NCBI GenBank assembly: GCA_025758045.1
Contig: CP107208.1
Span: forward strand, 2,294,001 to 2,358,000
DNA length: 64,000 nt
Reading direction: 5' to 3'
Source: Oscillospiraceae bacterium
Lineage (GTDB): Bacteria > Bacillota > Clostridia > Oscillospirales > Ruminococcaceae
Shown here: positions 1 through 8,792 of the stretch, one piece after another
How the letters are laid out: every line of letters begins with the position of its first letter
Position numbering within the stretch: the first letter of the stretch is position 1
Notes under the pieces: model-generated
What the model saw: only the letters and a program-made list of their open reading frames with translations
Database searches by the model: none
What the model was told of the DNA's origin: nothing
Position numbers and translations under genes: made by a program

Positions 1-2
1 TA

Positions 3-1247
3 AACATCTACGACGTCCGCGGTGTGGCGGGCAACGGCGGCTGCTACGACATCCAGAAGGACGCCTTTGAGGATGGCGCCGACCTGCTCATCGCCACCAC
101 CTCCAGCGACGAAACCAATATTCTGGCCTGCCTTGTGGCAAAAAAGCTCGGTACACCGCACACTATTGCGCGTATCCGTAACCCGGAGTACGAGAAGCAG
201 CTCCACTTTATGCGCGAGGAGCTGGGCCTTTCCATGGTCGTCAACCCGGAGAAGGCCACCGCGCGGGAGATCGCCCGCGTGCTGCGTTTCCCCAGCGCCA
301 TCAAGCGCGAGCAGTTCTGCCGCCAGCGGTTTGAGCTGGTGGAGTACCGCGTCAACGAGGGCAACCCCCTGGAGGGTCTGCAGCTGAGCGACCTGTACCG
401 CAACATCCGCGTTAAAATTTTGATCTGCGCGGTCGCTCGCGGCCAGCAGACCATCATCCCCACCGGCGCTACGGTGCTGCAAAAAGGCGACAAGATTTAC
501 TTGACCGCCAGCGCCCGCGAGCTGGAAAGCTTCTTCCGCAAGCTGAACATCTTCAAGGCCCGCGCCAACAACATCATGATCGTCGGCGCCAGCCGCATCG
601 CGTACTACCTCGTCAAAGAATTGCAGGACATCCAGAAGCGGGTGACTGTCATCGATTCCAACGCCGCCCGCTGCCAGGCCATGAGCGAGAAGTTCCCCGG
701 TGCGCTGGTCATCCACGGCGACGGCGCCGACAGCGAGCTGCTGAGCGAGGAACGCATCAGCGAAATGGACGCCTTTGTGCCCCTGACCGGCCTGGACGAA
801 ACGAACATCATCCTGGCTATGTACGCCAGCCAGTTTGCCAACTGCAAGGTGGTCGCCAAGATCAACCGCCCCAGCTTTGCCGACCTGGCCAACGAGAAAG
901 GCCTGGTAGACAGCGTGGTTTCCACCGCCGCCGTCACCAGCGAAATCATTGCCCGGTATGTGCGTGCAATGCAAAATAGTTTTGACTCTGACAACATCAA
1001 GACCCTGCACCGCCTGGTGGGCGGCCGCGTCGAAGCGTTGGAGTTCAACGTCGGCCCCGGCCTGCCTTTCATCGGTGTACCGTTAAAAGATTTGAACCTG
1101 CGCGAGGGTATGCTGGTGGCCGGCATCGTGCGGCAGAACGGTGCGCCGGTCATTCCCTCTGGTGCAGACGCCCTGCAGGAGGGCGACGACGTGGTGATCG
1201 TTACCACCGACACCACCCTGCACGCCCTGCGCGACATCGTAAAGTGA
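3..1247 (+). CDS. trkA: Trk potassium uptake regulatory subunit TrkA, 5' partial
   Basis: Cytoplasmic regulatory subunit of a Trk/Ktr potassium channel. The frame is already open at base 3, so the N-terminus lies outside the window; about 414 residues are visible. They contain the end of a first Rossmann (RCK-N) domain, a TrkA-C domain, a second Rossmann domain that opens with IMIVGASRIA, and a final TrkA-C domain. This doubled RCK layout is the classic TrkA form rather than the half-size KtrA. Family knowledge: it binds NAD(H) or other nucleotides and gates the membrane subunit. trkH starts ten bases after the stop, so the two form an operon. I see no lesion in the visible part. Confidence 0.95.
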   Translation, partial: NIYDVRGVAGNGGCYDIQKDAFEDGADLLIATTSSDETNILACLVAKKLGTPHTIARIRNPEYEKQLHFMREELGLSMVVNPEKATAREIARVLRFPSAIKREQFCRQRFELVEYRVNEGNPLEGLQLSDLYRNIRVKILICAVARGQQTIIPTGATVLQKGDKIYLTASARELESFFRKLNIFKARANNIMIVGASRIAYYLVKELQDIQKRVTVIDSNAARCQAMSEKFPGALVIHGDGADSELLSEERISEMDAFVPLTGLDETNIILAMYASQFANCKVVAKINRPSFADLANEKGLVDSVVSTAAVTSEIIARYVRAMQNSFDSDNIKTLHRLVGGRVEALEFNVGPGLPFIGVPLKDLNLREGMLVAGIVRQNGAPVIPSGADALQEGDDVVIVTTDTTLHALRDIVK

Positions 1248-1257
1248 GGGCGCCGGC

Positions 1258-2730
1258 ATGAATTATAGAATGGTTGCCTTTGTGCTGGGCCGCATCTTTG
1301 CAGTCGAAGCAGGTTTGATGCTTTTCCCGCTGATCTGCGCCATGCTCTACGGCGAGTGGTATCTGCTGCCTGCATTTTTGTTGCCTGCCGCGCTGCTGGC
1401 GGTGCTGGGGTTCATCACCAGCCGCAAGACCCCCAAAAACACCACCATCTTTGCCCGCGACGGCCTGGCCATCGTGGCGCTGGTCTGGGTGCTGATGAGT
1501 GCCTTCGGCGCACTGCCCTTTGTGATTTCCGGCGAAATACCGTCCTTTATTGACGCTTTCTTCGAGACCGTCTCCGGCTTTACCACCACCGGCTCCACCA
1601 TCCTGACCGACGTGGAAGCCCTGAGCCACGGCACGCTGTACTGGCGCAGCTTCTCCCACTGGGTGGGCGGCATGGGCGTGCTGGTATTTGCCATGGCGGT
1701 GCTGCCCATGACCGACGGCCGCGCCATGCACCTGATGCGCGCCGAGATCCCCGGCCCGACGGTGGGCAAGATTTCCAGCAAATTGAGCGATAGTGCGAAG
1801 ATTTTGTATGCCATCTACTTCGCCATGACCTTCGTCGAGGTCGTCCTGCTCTGCGCAGGCGGCATGCCGCTGTTCGACTCGCTCATCCACACCTTCGGCA
1901 CGGCGGGCACCGGCGGTTTCAGCAACAAGGGGCTCAGCGTTGGGGCGTACAATAACCCGTACTTTGAAATCGTCATCGGCGTATTCATGCTGCTGTTCGG
2001 CATCAACTTTAACCTCTATTATTTCTTGTTGCTGCGTCGTTTCCGCGATGCCTTCTGCTCCGAGGAAATGCTGACCTACCTTGGCATCGTGGGTTTCTCC
2101 ACGGTCACCATCACCCTTAACATCCTGCACCTGTACGACAACGTCGGCACGGCGCTGCGCACGGCGTTCTTCCAGGTGTCGTCCATCATCACCACCACGG
2201 GTTATGCGTCGGCGGACTTCAACCTCTGGCCGACCTACTCCCGCGTCGTCCTCTGCATCCTCATGTTCTGCGGCGCTTGTGCAGGCTCGACGGCGGGCGG
2301 GCTTAAAATTTCGCGTGTCGTCATCTTTTTAAAGGCGGCCAAGCAAGACCTGAACAAGATGCTGCACACCCACGCCGTCACCACCGTCCGCTTTGAGGGC
2401 AAGCCCCTGGACGAGAAAGTGCTGCGCGGCGTACACAACTACTTCAACATTTACATGCTGCTGCTCACCCTGTCGGTTCTGCTGCTTTCGCTGGATGGAT
2501 TCGACATAGTATCGACGTTTACAGCGGTGGTGACCTGCTTCAACAACGTAGGCCCGGGTCTCGAAATGGTCGGCCCCATGGGCAGCTTCGCGGACTTCTC
2601 GGCCCCGGCCAAGCTGCTGCTCAGCTTTGACATGCTGGCAGGACGGCTGGAGCTGTACCCCATGCTGGCGCTGTTTTCGCCCCGGCTGTGGCGGAAGCGG
2701 ATTTCTTCTTTTAAAGAAGCCAAAGTTTGA
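1258..2730 (+). CDS. trkH: Trk potassium uptake membrane subunit TrkH
   Basis: Pore-forming subunit of the Trk potassium transporter, 490 residues, very hydrophobic throughout. Four repeated pore motifs, each around a conserved glycine, are visible in order: TTTGSTI, GTAGTGGFS, ITTTGYAS and NNVGPGLE. This is the four-fold selectivity filter of the SKT superfamily. It follows trkA after ten bases with a weak GAGGG ribosome site, and a strong terminator follows it, so the operon ends here. Length is normal for TrkH/KtrB. It could equally be called KtrB; the linked two-domain TrkA favours trkH. Confidence 0.95.
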   Translation: MNYRMVAFVLGRIFAVEAGLMLFPLICAMLYGEWYLLPAFLLPAALLAVLGFITSRKTPKNTTIFARDGLAIVALVWVLMSAFGALPFVISGEIPSFIDAFFETVSGFTTTGSTILTDVEALSHGTLYWRSFSHWVGGMGVLVFAMAVLPMTDGRAMHLMRAEIPGPTVGKISSKLSDSAKILYAIYFAMTFVEVVLLCAGGMPLFDSLIHTFGTAGTGGFSNKGLSVGAYNNPYFEIVIGVFMLLFGINFNLYYFLLLRRFRDAFCSEEMLTYLGIVGFSTVTITLNILHLYDNVGTALRTAFFQVSSIITTTGYASADFNLWPTYSRVVLCILMFCGACAGSTAGGLKISRVVIFLKAAKQDLNKMLHTHAVTTVRFEGKPLDEKVLRGVHNYFNIYMLLLTLSVLLLSLDGFDIVSTFTAVVTCFNNVGPGLEMVGPMGSFADFSAPAKLLLSFDMLAGRLELYPMLALFSPRLWRKRISSFKEAKV

Positions 2731-2747
2731 TTTTAATAGTTGCTTTC

Positions 2748-2780
2748 AAGACCTGCCACCTTGCGGCAGGTCTTTCTTTC
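2748..2780 (+). terminator. Intrinsic terminator after trkAH
   Basis: A 10-bp perfect stem (2748-2757 with 2765-2774) with a 7-base loop runs into TTCTTTC. It sits 17 bases after the trkH stop and ends the trkAH operon. Confidence 0.85.
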
Positions 2781-2859
2781 TATCGAGGTGTCCGCCGCAG
2801 GCAAAGTATAATCTCGTCCCCACCTGCATATACATCACCAAACCAAGGGAGGGGATACC

Positions 2860-3675
2860 ATGCGCCGCAACAAAAAAGGGAAAACTGTACCGCAAGATCT
2901 GTTTGTTTTTCTGGTGCTGGGGCTGCTGGCGGCGGTGCTGGCAGCGGTGGTGCATCTTTTGTATCACACCGAGTACGCCGAGACCTCCACCCCCAACGAT
3001 TGCTTTGCCGCCGTCTCGGCCACCGCAACAGGGGAGACTGCCGTGCCCAAAATCGTCTGCCTTACCTTTGACGACGGCCCCAGCGCCCACACGCCGGAAA
3101 TTTTGGATATACTGGAAAAAGAGCACGTACCAGCAACCTTTTTTGTCTGTGCTCAGGATGCCAACGAAGCGCACCTGGATAAAATTGCCGACATCGCCGC
3201 CGCAGGCCACCAGATCGCCCTGCACAGCGCCAGCCACCAGTATAGCAAAATCTATCGCAGTACCGATGCTTTCTGGCAGGACATCAAGCAGCTGCGCCAG
3301 GCCATCAGCCCCTACGTGGACGCCGATTCCCTGACTTGGCTGCGCTTTCCGGGCGGCAGCACCAACACGGTCAGCCACAAATACGGCGGCAGCGGCATCA
3401 TGAAACGGCTGAAAGCCCAGGCTGAGGAGCGCGGCCTGCACTGGATCGACTGGAACGTCTGCGCCGAGGACGCCACCGCCAGCCACCCCAACGCCGCACA
3501 AATTTTGCGCAATATCCGGCGGGACGCCGACGGCCGCGACACCTGCGTGGTGCTGCTGCACGACACCAAAGCCACCGGCCAGACCGTGAAAGCTCTGCCT
3601 GACATCATCGCCTGGTTCCGGGAGCAGGGTTACACATTTTGTACAGTTTCTCAAATGAATGACTTGCAAAATTAG
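2860..3675 (+). CDS. Membrane-anchored polysaccharide deacetylase (NodB domain)
   Basis: Metal-dependent carbohydrate esterase family 4 enzyme, 271 residues, probably removing acetyl groups from peptidoglycan or another wall polymer outside the membrane. A membrane anchor spans about residues 14-34 after a basic start. The NodB core shows motif 1 TFDDGPS (69-75, base and metal aspartates), motif 2 HSASH (122-126, metal histidines) and motif 3 around R162 in RFPGGS. A histidine in LLHDT near residue 230 fits the catalytic histidine of motif 5. The start is set by the ribosome site GGGAGGGG. A TATAAT at 2807-2812 may be its -10 box. The substrate cannot be read from sequence. Confidence 0.9.
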   Translation: MRRNKKGKTVPQDLFVFLVLGLLAAVLAAVVHLLYHTEYAETSTPNDCFAAVSATATGETAVPKIVCLTFDDGPSAHTPEILDILEKEHVPATFFVCAQDANEAHLDKIADIAAAGHQIALHSASHQYSKIYRSTDAFWQDIKQLRQAISPYVDADSLTWLRFPGGSTNTVSHKYGGSGIMKRLKAQAEERGLHWIDWNVCAEDATASHPNAAQILRNIRRDADGRDTCVVLLHDTKATGQTVKALPDIIAWFREQGYTFCTVSQMNDLQN

Positions 3676-3692
3676 TTCAAATCGGCTATAAT
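3664..3692 (+). promoter_or_regulatory. Sigma-A-type promoter overlapping the end of the deacetylase gene
   Basis: TTGCAA (3664-3669), a 17-base spacer and TATAAT (3687-3692). The -10 box is bracketed by TTCAA and TTGAA, an inverted pair that could be an operator. It would drive the membrane-protein gene at 3742. Confidence 0.65.
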
Positions 3693-3741
3693 TGAACACA
3701 GCAAATCCAAACGCCCAAGGAATCCCAAAGGAGAAACCGCC

Positions 3742-4281
3742 ATGCGCAAGACCGAAAGCCAAAAAATCGCCCTCTGCGGTGTGCTGGGGGCGCTGTCGGT
3801 CGTGCTGCTGCTGGTGGGCGCGGCGCTGCAAATCGGCACCTACGCCGCGCCGATGCTGGCCGCGTTCCTGCTCATCCCCGTGCTGGACGAGTACGGCCCC
3901 AAGTACGCCATGCTTTTGTACGCTACTGTGTCGGTTTTGTCCGTGCTGCTGGTGCCGGAGCTGGAGCTGGCGTTTTTTTACGTGTTTGTCATCGGCTATT
4001 ATCCTGTGCTGCGCCAGCAATTGGCACGCATAAAAAGTACGCTGCTGCGTTGGGTCATTAAGTTCGCGGTGTTCAACGGGGCCACGGTGCTGGTTTACCT
4101 GCTGCTCTTTGCGCTGCTCGGCCCTGCCATCCTGGACGAGCTGCTGGCCGACGGTGTTGGCATGCTGGCCGCCCTGCTGGCCGCCGGCAACCTCTCCTTC
4201 TGGCTCTGCGACCGCGCGGTCGGCGCGCTGACCCGGTATTATAGGTTGATTTTGAAGAAGAAGCTGAAGTTTTTGCATTAA
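3742..4281 (+). CDS. Small polytopic membrane protein, ECF S-component-like
   Basis: 179 residues with five or six hydrophobic segments and a basic tail (KKKLKFLH). The pattern (a basic start with an alanine-rich first helix, compact helices, no long loops) resembles substrate-binding S components of energy-coupling factor transporters, which capture vitamins or metals and dock on a shared EcfAAT module. That is a resemblance only; no substrate motif is recognised. The start is chosen by AAAGGAG eight bases upstream. It has its own promoter at 3664-3692 and no ECF ATPase beside it, as is usual for group II S components. Confidence 0.6.
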   Translation: MRKTESQKIALCGVLGALSVVLLLVGAALQIGTYAAPMLAAFLLIPVLDEYGPKYAMLLYATVSVLSVLLVPELELAFFYVFVIGYYPVLRQQLARIKSTLLRWVIKFAVFNGATVLVYLLLFALLGPAILDELLADGVGMLAALLAAGNLSFWLCDRAVGALTRYYRLILKKKLKFLH

Positions 4282-4308
4282 AAGCAGATTCATGCAAATT
4301 GGTTTGCA

Positions 4309-4357
4309 GGGGGCGGCGTCCTCGACGCCCCCCAATGGGCCGATGCAAGCATCGGCC
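4309..4357. repeat. Two adjacent palindromic intergenic repeats
   Basis: Two GC-rich hairpins lie between the membrane-protein gene and the amylase-family gene: one at 4309-4332 (GGGGGCG paired with CGCCCCC-type sequence) and GGGCCGATGC/GCATCGGCC at 4337-4357. The second resembles a unit of the hairpin cluster at 10,767-10,924. They may also slow transcription out of the upstream gene. Confidence 0.5.
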
Positions 4358-4426
4358 TCTACAACTGCAAGGCAAGCATCATTCCAACGAAACAAGCAAA
4401 AAATAAACGATAATAGGAGAAGAAAC

Positions 4427-5749
4427 ATGTGGTACGATGAAACTGTAATTTACCAGATCTACCCCCTGGGCCTGTGCGGGGCGCCGCTGCAAAATGACGG
4501 CGACCCATCCCAGGCCGACCAGCATCGCCTGCTGCGGGTGCTGGATTGGGTAGACCACATCAAGGCGCTGGGCGCGACCTGCGTGCTGTTCAACCCTCTG
4601 TTCGAGAGCGACGCCCACGGTTACGACACCCGCGACTACAACAAGGTGGACTGCCGCCTGGGCACCAACGACGACCTCAAGCAGGTTTGCGCAGCCCTGC
4701 ACGCGGCGGGCATCCGCGTGCTGCTGGACGGCGTGTTCAACCACGTGGGCCGCGGCTTTTGGGCGTTCAAGGACGTGCAGGAGAAAAAGTGGGACAGCCC
4801 CTACAAAGATTGGTTCCACATCAGCTTTGACGGCAACACCAACTACAACGACGGCTTCTGGTACGAGGCCTGGGAGGGCTGCAACGAACTGGTCAAGCTG
4901 AATTTACAGCATCCTGACGTGAAAAATTATCTGTTCGACGCCGTGCGCAGCTGGGTGCGGGACTACGACATCGACGGCCTGCGCCTCGACGTGGCCTACT
5001 GCCTGGACCTGGGCTTTTTGAGCGAGCTGCGCGGCCTGGCCAACAGCATCAAGCCGGATTTCGTCCTGGTGGGCGAGACCCTGCACGGCGACTACAACCG
5101 CTGGATGAACGACCACGCCTGCCACAGCGTGACCAACTACGAGTGCTACAAGGGGCTGTATTCCAGCTTCAACACCGGCAACATGCACGAGATCAGCTAC
5201 AGCCTGAACCGCCAGTTTGGCAGCGAGCAGTGGTGCCTGTACACCGGTAAGCACCTGCTGAGCTTTGTGGATAACCACGATGTAACGCGCATTGCTACGA
5301 TTCTGACGGATAAAAACTGCTTAAAGCCGATCTACGGCCTGCTGTTTGGTATGCCCGGCGTGCCCGCCGTCTACTACGGCAGCGAGTGGGGGATGGAGGG
5401 CGACAAACGCAACGGCGACCCCACCCTGCGCCCCGCCGTGGAACGCCCCGAATCCAACGACCTGACCGCCTGGATCACCGCGCTGGCCCACGCCCGCACC
5501 CAAAGCAAGGCCCTGTGCTGCGGCAGCTACCGCAACGTGCTGGTGCAGCCCAAGCAGCTGATTTTTGAGCGTTACGCCGACGGCGAGCGCGTGCTGGTGG
5601 CCATCAACGCCGACGGCAACCCGTTTACCGCCCACTTTGACGCCGGCTGTGGTATGGCGGTGGACATGATTACCGGCGCCCCGCACGATTTCGGCGGCGG
5701 CAGCGAGCTGGCACCGTATAGTGTAAGCTACTGGAAAATGGAACGGTAA
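4427..5749 (+). CDS. Alpha-amylase family glycoside hydrolase (GH13)
   Basis: Intracellular GH13 enzyme of 440 residues, with no signal peptide, so it probably acts on imported malto-oligosaccharides. The four GH13 regions are clear: I DGVFNH (101-106), II GLRLDV (184-189, nucleophile D188), III VGE (acid/base E217) and IV FVDNHD (280-285, transition-state D285). The chosen ATG follows AGGAGA by six bases; an upstream in-frame start lacks a ribosome site and would add an implausible 45 residues. The length is short for a neopullulanase, and no N-terminal CBM34 domain is present. Whether it is an alpha-glucosidase, a cyclomaltodextrinase or another subfamily cannot be decided here. A terminator follows. 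Confidence 0.9.
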   Translation: MWYDETVIYQIYPLGLCGAPLQNDGDPSQADQHRLLRVLDWVDHIKALGATCVLFNPLFESDAHGYDTRDYNKVDCRLGTNDDLKQVCAALHAAGIRVLLDGVFNHVGRGFWAFKDVQEKKWDSPYKDWFHISFDGNTNYNDGFWYEAWEGCNELVKLNLQHPDVKNYLFDAVRSWVRDYDIDGLRLDVAYCLDLGFLSELRGLANSIKPDFVLVGETLHGDYNRWMNDHACHSVTNYECYKGLYSSFNTGNMHEISYSLNRQFGSEQWCLYTGKHLLSFVDNHDVTRIATILTDKNCLKPIYGLLFGMPGVPAVYYGSEWGMEGDKRNGDPTLRPAVERPESNDLTAWITALAHARTQSKALCCGSYRNVLVQPKQLIFERYADGERVLVAINADGNPFTAHFDAGCGMAVDMITGAPHDFGGGSELAPYSVSYWKMER

Positions 5750-5772
5750 GACGTAAAATATAAAATAAGTAT

Positions 5773-5807
5773 ATCCCGCTGGCTGCAATGGCTGGCGGGA
5801 TTTTTTA
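5773..5807 (+). terminator. Intrinsic terminator after the GH13 gene
   Basis: Stem ATCCCGC (5773-5779) with GCGGGAT (5795-5801), extended inward by wobble pairs to about 11 bp, followed by TTTTTT. Confidence 0.8.
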
Positions 5808-5825
5808 ATTTGTTGCACGTTATAA

Positions 5826-6022
5826 GGGCTCCCCTGGAGGGGAGCTGTCACCGAAGGTGACTGAGGGGTGGCTACTTTAGCCGACCGCATTTGTGTGGAT
5901 GCAATTACTCTGCACATGGGCCACCCCTCACCCGCTGACGCGGGACCGCTTACGCGGCCGGGCCCCTCTGTCGCTTTGCGACATCTCCCCGCACAGCGGG
6001 GAGACACCCCTCAAGGGGAGCC
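5826..6022. repeat. MITE-like unit with imperfect terminal inverted repeats
   Basis: About 197 bases with no gene. The left end reads GGCTCCCCTGGAGGGGAGC and the right end, read in reverse, GGCTCCCCTTGAGGGG. Both ends carry a CTGTC/GTCGC hairpin arm, then a GAGGGG block. This is the layout of a small non-autonomous inverted-repeat element seen between genes in gut Clostridia. It lies just upstream of the GntR operon promoter. Confidence 0.65.
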
Positions 6023-6055
6023 ATTCAAGTGAGCAACAATTTTCAAACTTCCCCC

Positions 6056-6084
6056 TTGACAATCTGGCGTACTACGCCTATAAT
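6056..6084 (+). promoter_or_regulatory. Near-consensus sigma-A promoter of the GntR/ABC operon
   Basis: TTGACA (6056-6061), exactly 17 bases, then TATAAT (6079-6084), 41 bases before the TTG start of the regulator. Both hexamers match consensus, so strong expression unless repressed; GntR autorepression is the likely control (family knowledge). Confidence 0.9.
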
Positions 6085-6124
6085 ACACATAAACCATCAA
6101 TTTCCCGGGAAAGGAGGAGACAGC

Positions 6125-6505
6125 TTGGTCAACCTCAGCAATCTCCGGTTTGACGACCGCGCGCCGGTGTACCAGCAAATTGCCGAGTACCTGAAACGCC
6201 AAATCCTGCTGGGCACCGTGCAGGACGGCGACCCCATGCCCAGCCGCCGCGAGCTGGCCGCCCAGACCGGCATCAACCCCAACACCGCCCAAAAAGCCTA
6301 CCGCTTGATGACCGAAGAAGGCTATGTCGTCACCGATGGCAACAGCGGCAGCTTTGTTCGGCTGACCCCCGCCCTGCGGGAACAAATCAGCGAGGAACTG
6401 ACCCGCGGCCTGGTGGAGCAGTTCGTCACCCAGGCCAAGGCCAACCGGCTCAGCTACAAAAAGGTCATCGCCCTGGTCAGCGACCTTTGGGGCGACGAGG
6501 ACTAA
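6125..6505 (+). CDS. GntR-family (YtrA-type) transcriptional regulator
   Basis: 126-residue repressor of the short YtrA subfamily. The N-terminal winged helix carries APVYQQIAEYLKRQI and the helix-turn-helix MPSRRELAAQTGINPNTAQKA; the small C-terminal helix pair serves dimerisation. The start is a TTG placed eight bases after AAAGGAGGA; an upstream ATG at 6029 lies before the -10 region of the strong promoter and cannot be used by that transcript. It is the first gene of an operon with a permease-like protein, a membrane-anchored protein and an ABC ATPase, the usual context of YtrA regulators, which sense cell-envelope stress and repress their own operon. Confidence 0.9.
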   Translation: MVNLSNLRFDDRAPVYQQIAEYLKRQILLGTVQDGDPMPSRRELAAQTGINPNTAQKAYRLMTEEGYVVTDGNSGSFVRLTPALREQISEELTRGLVEQFVTQAKANRLSYKKVIALVSDLWGDED

Positions 6506-6567
6506 CGAAAACTTTTTTGTACCGTAAGCGTATTACAACAATAATACACAACACAAGGAGGTCCGCT

Positions 6568-7338
6568 ATGAAACACACCCTCACCCTTGCCGCGTGGAAC
6601 TTCCGCCTGGCGCGGCGCAGCCTGCTGGCGCTGTGGGGCATCTTCGCCGCCCAGCAGCTGGCGCTGGTGGTCTTTCACATCTGCTGGCAAGGCGCTGCCG
6701 GCATGGGACTCGCGTCCAATTATTACGATACCATGCAAATTTTTGCCTATCTTGGGTTTTATCTGCTTACCGGTTTGGCGGCAGGGCTGGCCACCCACAA
6801 CAGCCGCCGCGCCCGCAGCGGGTACACCTGGGCTACGCTGCCCGGCACCCCGGGGCAAAAGTTCGGGGCCAAGGCCATCACCATCGCCGCCGCCGAGGTC
6901 GTCTTTACCGCCTGGCAGTTTGTGTGGTACATCGTTGAATTTTACCCCGTCACCGCGCTGGAAGTCCACCTGGCCCGCAAGCTGTACGGCGCGGCCCTGC
7001 CGCCCGCCAACCTGTACGAGCAGGTCGTCGCCAACAACCTGTTTTCCCGCCTGCTGCCGCGCCGCCCCTTGCAGCTGGTGATCTTGCTGGGTATCCTGGC
7101 CCTGTCCGCCCTGCTGCTGGCCGCGCTGGATACCGTGCGTGGCTGGCGCAAGCTGCCCGTGTTCGCCGTCGGCGGGCTGTGCGCCTGGCAGTGCTTCTAC
7201 CTGGTGACCGTTGAGCAGCACCCCGCGTGGATGTTCACCTCTGCAAGCCGCAACGTTGCCATGGCTCTCGCCGCCGTGCTGGCCGTCCTCACCGTGTGGT
7301 GGGCAGTGCGCAGCATCCGCCGCGGCGAAACCTGCTGA
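6568..7338 (+). CDS. Multi-pass membrane protein, ABC permease-like
   Basis: 256 residues with about six hydrophobic segments; no family motif is recognised beyond general likeness to ABC-2 permeases. The start follows AAGGAGG. Its place between a YtrA-type GntR regulator and an ABC ATPase (8789-9508) suggests it is the membrane part of that transporter. Codon use matches its neighbours. Alternatively it could be an accessory membrane subunit, but no other multi-pass candidate exists in the operon. Confidence 0.7.
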   Translation: MKHTLTLAAWNFRLARRSLLALWGIFAAQQLALVVFHICWQGAAGMGLASNYYDTMQIFAYLGFYLLTGLAAGLATHNSRRARSGYTWATLPGTPGQKFGAKAITIAAAEVVFTAWQFVWYIVEFYPVTALEVHLARKLYGAALPPANLYEQVVANNLFSRLLPRRPLQLVILLGILALSALLLAALDTVRGWRKLPVFAVGGLCAWQCFYLVTVEQHPAWMFTSASRNVAMALAAVLAVLTVWWAVRSIRRGETC

Positions 7339-7355
7339 AAGGGGAGTGACCTGCT

Positions 7356-8792
7356 ATGAAAGAAACGAAAACTAAAAAATCTACTTATCTGCGTAACTTT
7401 ATCATTGCTGTCGCCCTATCGGCGGCCATCCTCGCCGCCGGTGCCCTGTGGGTGCTGCTGGGCTGGCGCAGCGCGCTGGACATCACCCTCACCGACCTGG
7501 CAGGCGACCCCGCCGCCCTGCGCGGCTTTACGATGCGCGGCCAGAGCTACTTCGACACCGCCCACACCTACTGGGACCTGCACGATGGCTACCTGGACAC
7601 CAGCTTTGCCCTTGACCCTGACGAGAGCGATGACCGGTACCGCTACAGTGCGTGGGGAGCATCTCACACGACTTTTTACGCTGTAACGCCGGAAACGCGC
7701 GACGAAGTAAACGCCGCCGCCCAGCGCGTACAGGTGTATGACGACAACTGGCAGATGCAAAGCACCGCGTCCCACTTCCGCGTGATGACCGAAATCAGCA
7801 TGGGCAGCGATGTTCTCCGCGTGGCCCTGCGGGATGTGGTGCTGGATGCGCCCATCTCGGTAAGCGCCAACGTCGAGGGGCCCACCTATCTGGACCGCAC
7901 CAGCGTCAGCTATGATTACACGGCCGATTTTTCCGACGAAGTGGAGGATACCAACACCGATTACCGCTACATTGCCGGGCAAATTTTCTCGCTGGGCGAC
8001 GGCCGGGGCCTTGCCTGGCGGTACACCGTTGCCGACCGCAAGGCCGGGCTGTACAAGGCCAACCCCATCAGCTATGACGACCTCGCCGCTCTGCCTGCCG
8101 ACGGCAAAGTCGGCGACCGCGACGTGCTTTGCGCCACCACCGAGTTCGGCACGCTGGAACCGTTCTACTGCCCCGAAAACGCCCGACAGGTGGTCTGCGG
8201 CCTGCCCATGGATGACGGCCTGACGCTCTGCGTTTACCTTGACCCGCTGAACAAGGCCTGCGCCGACCTCGTCAACGCGGCGGGGGAGCAGGTGGACCAT
8301 GTCGACCTGGGCATCGAGGGCGACAACGGTGATTTTTCGGTGACCGCGCTGCCCCGCACCACCGACCGCGACGCCGTGCTGAAAGTCGACTACGGCAGTA
8401 CGCTTGTGGCCCTGCGTGTGCAGGATGGCAAGTTTATCTTGAACAAAAGCCTCTCCATAGAGGGCAACATCGACCTGAACAGCGTTGACCTCTACATGCG
8501 CAACGCCGAGGACGCCGTGCTGAACACCGCCGGTGATGCACTGCTCATCGCCACGCCCGAATACACCACCGTGGGCGATGCCAACGCCGAAAATAGCTAC
8601 AACATCTACCAGACCGGCACGCTGCTGCTGGTCTATCCACTGGATGGCAGCGCCCCGCGCTACCGCGGCCGCCTGGACAACGGCGCCGACCGCGATTGGG
8701 GCGGGCAGCTGAACAAGTACTACCTTAGCTGGTCTGCGCGCCACTATATGAACTACGAACTTTACGAGAAAGACCGGGAGAGACAGCTATGA
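7356..8792 (+). CDS. Membrane-anchored extracytoplasmic protein of the GntR/ABC operon
   Basis: 478 residues: a lysine-rich cytoplasmic start, one transmembrane segment at about residues 14-35, then a large polar domain rich in aspartate and tyrosine that should lie outside the cell. No catalytic motif is seen. It overlaps the ATPase gene by four bases (ATGA), so translation is coupled. Proteins of this size and topology accompany YtrA-type ABC operons in Clostridia, but their function is unknown; substrate sensing or assembly are guesses. I do not recognise the family. Confidence 0.75.
   Translation: MKETKTKKSTYLRNFIIAVALSAAILAAGALWVLLGWRSALDITLTDLAGDPAALRGFTMRGQSYFDTAHTYWDLHDGYLDTSFALDPDESDDRYRYSAWGASHTTFYAVTPETRDEVNAAAQRVQVYDDNWQMQSTASHFRVMTEISMGSDVLRVALRDVVLDAPISVSANVEGPTYLDRTSVSYDYTADFSDEVEDTNTDYRYIAGQIFSLGDGRGLAWRYTVADRKAGLYKANPISYDDLAALPADGKVGDRDVLCATTEFGTLEPFYCPENARQVVCGLPMDDGLTLCVYLDPLNKACADLVNAAGEQVDHVDLGIEGDNGDFSVTALPRTTDRDAVLKVDYGSTLVALRVQDGKFILNKSLSIEGNIDLNSVDLYMRNAEDAVLNTAGDALLIATPEYTTVGDANAENSYNIYQTGTLLLVYPLDGSAPRYRGRLDNGADRDWGGQLNKYYLSWSARHYMNYELYEKDRERQL

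Noticed and set aside
2746..4428. A 560-codon open frame on the minus strand
   Set aside because: It runs antisense through the deacetylase and membrane-protein genes, has low-complexity Gln/His/Val-rich composition and no ribosome site; long antisense frames are expected in this GC-rich codon use.
6029..6124. Longer N-terminus for the GntR regulator
   Set aside because: The upstream ATG lies before the near-consensus promoter, so it would not be on the transcript; the TTG with a strong ribosome site fits the family start.
7416..8744. A 442-codon open frame on the minus strand
   Set aside because: Antisense shadow of the membrane-anchored protein gene, with the same Val/His/Gly-rich composition as other shadows.
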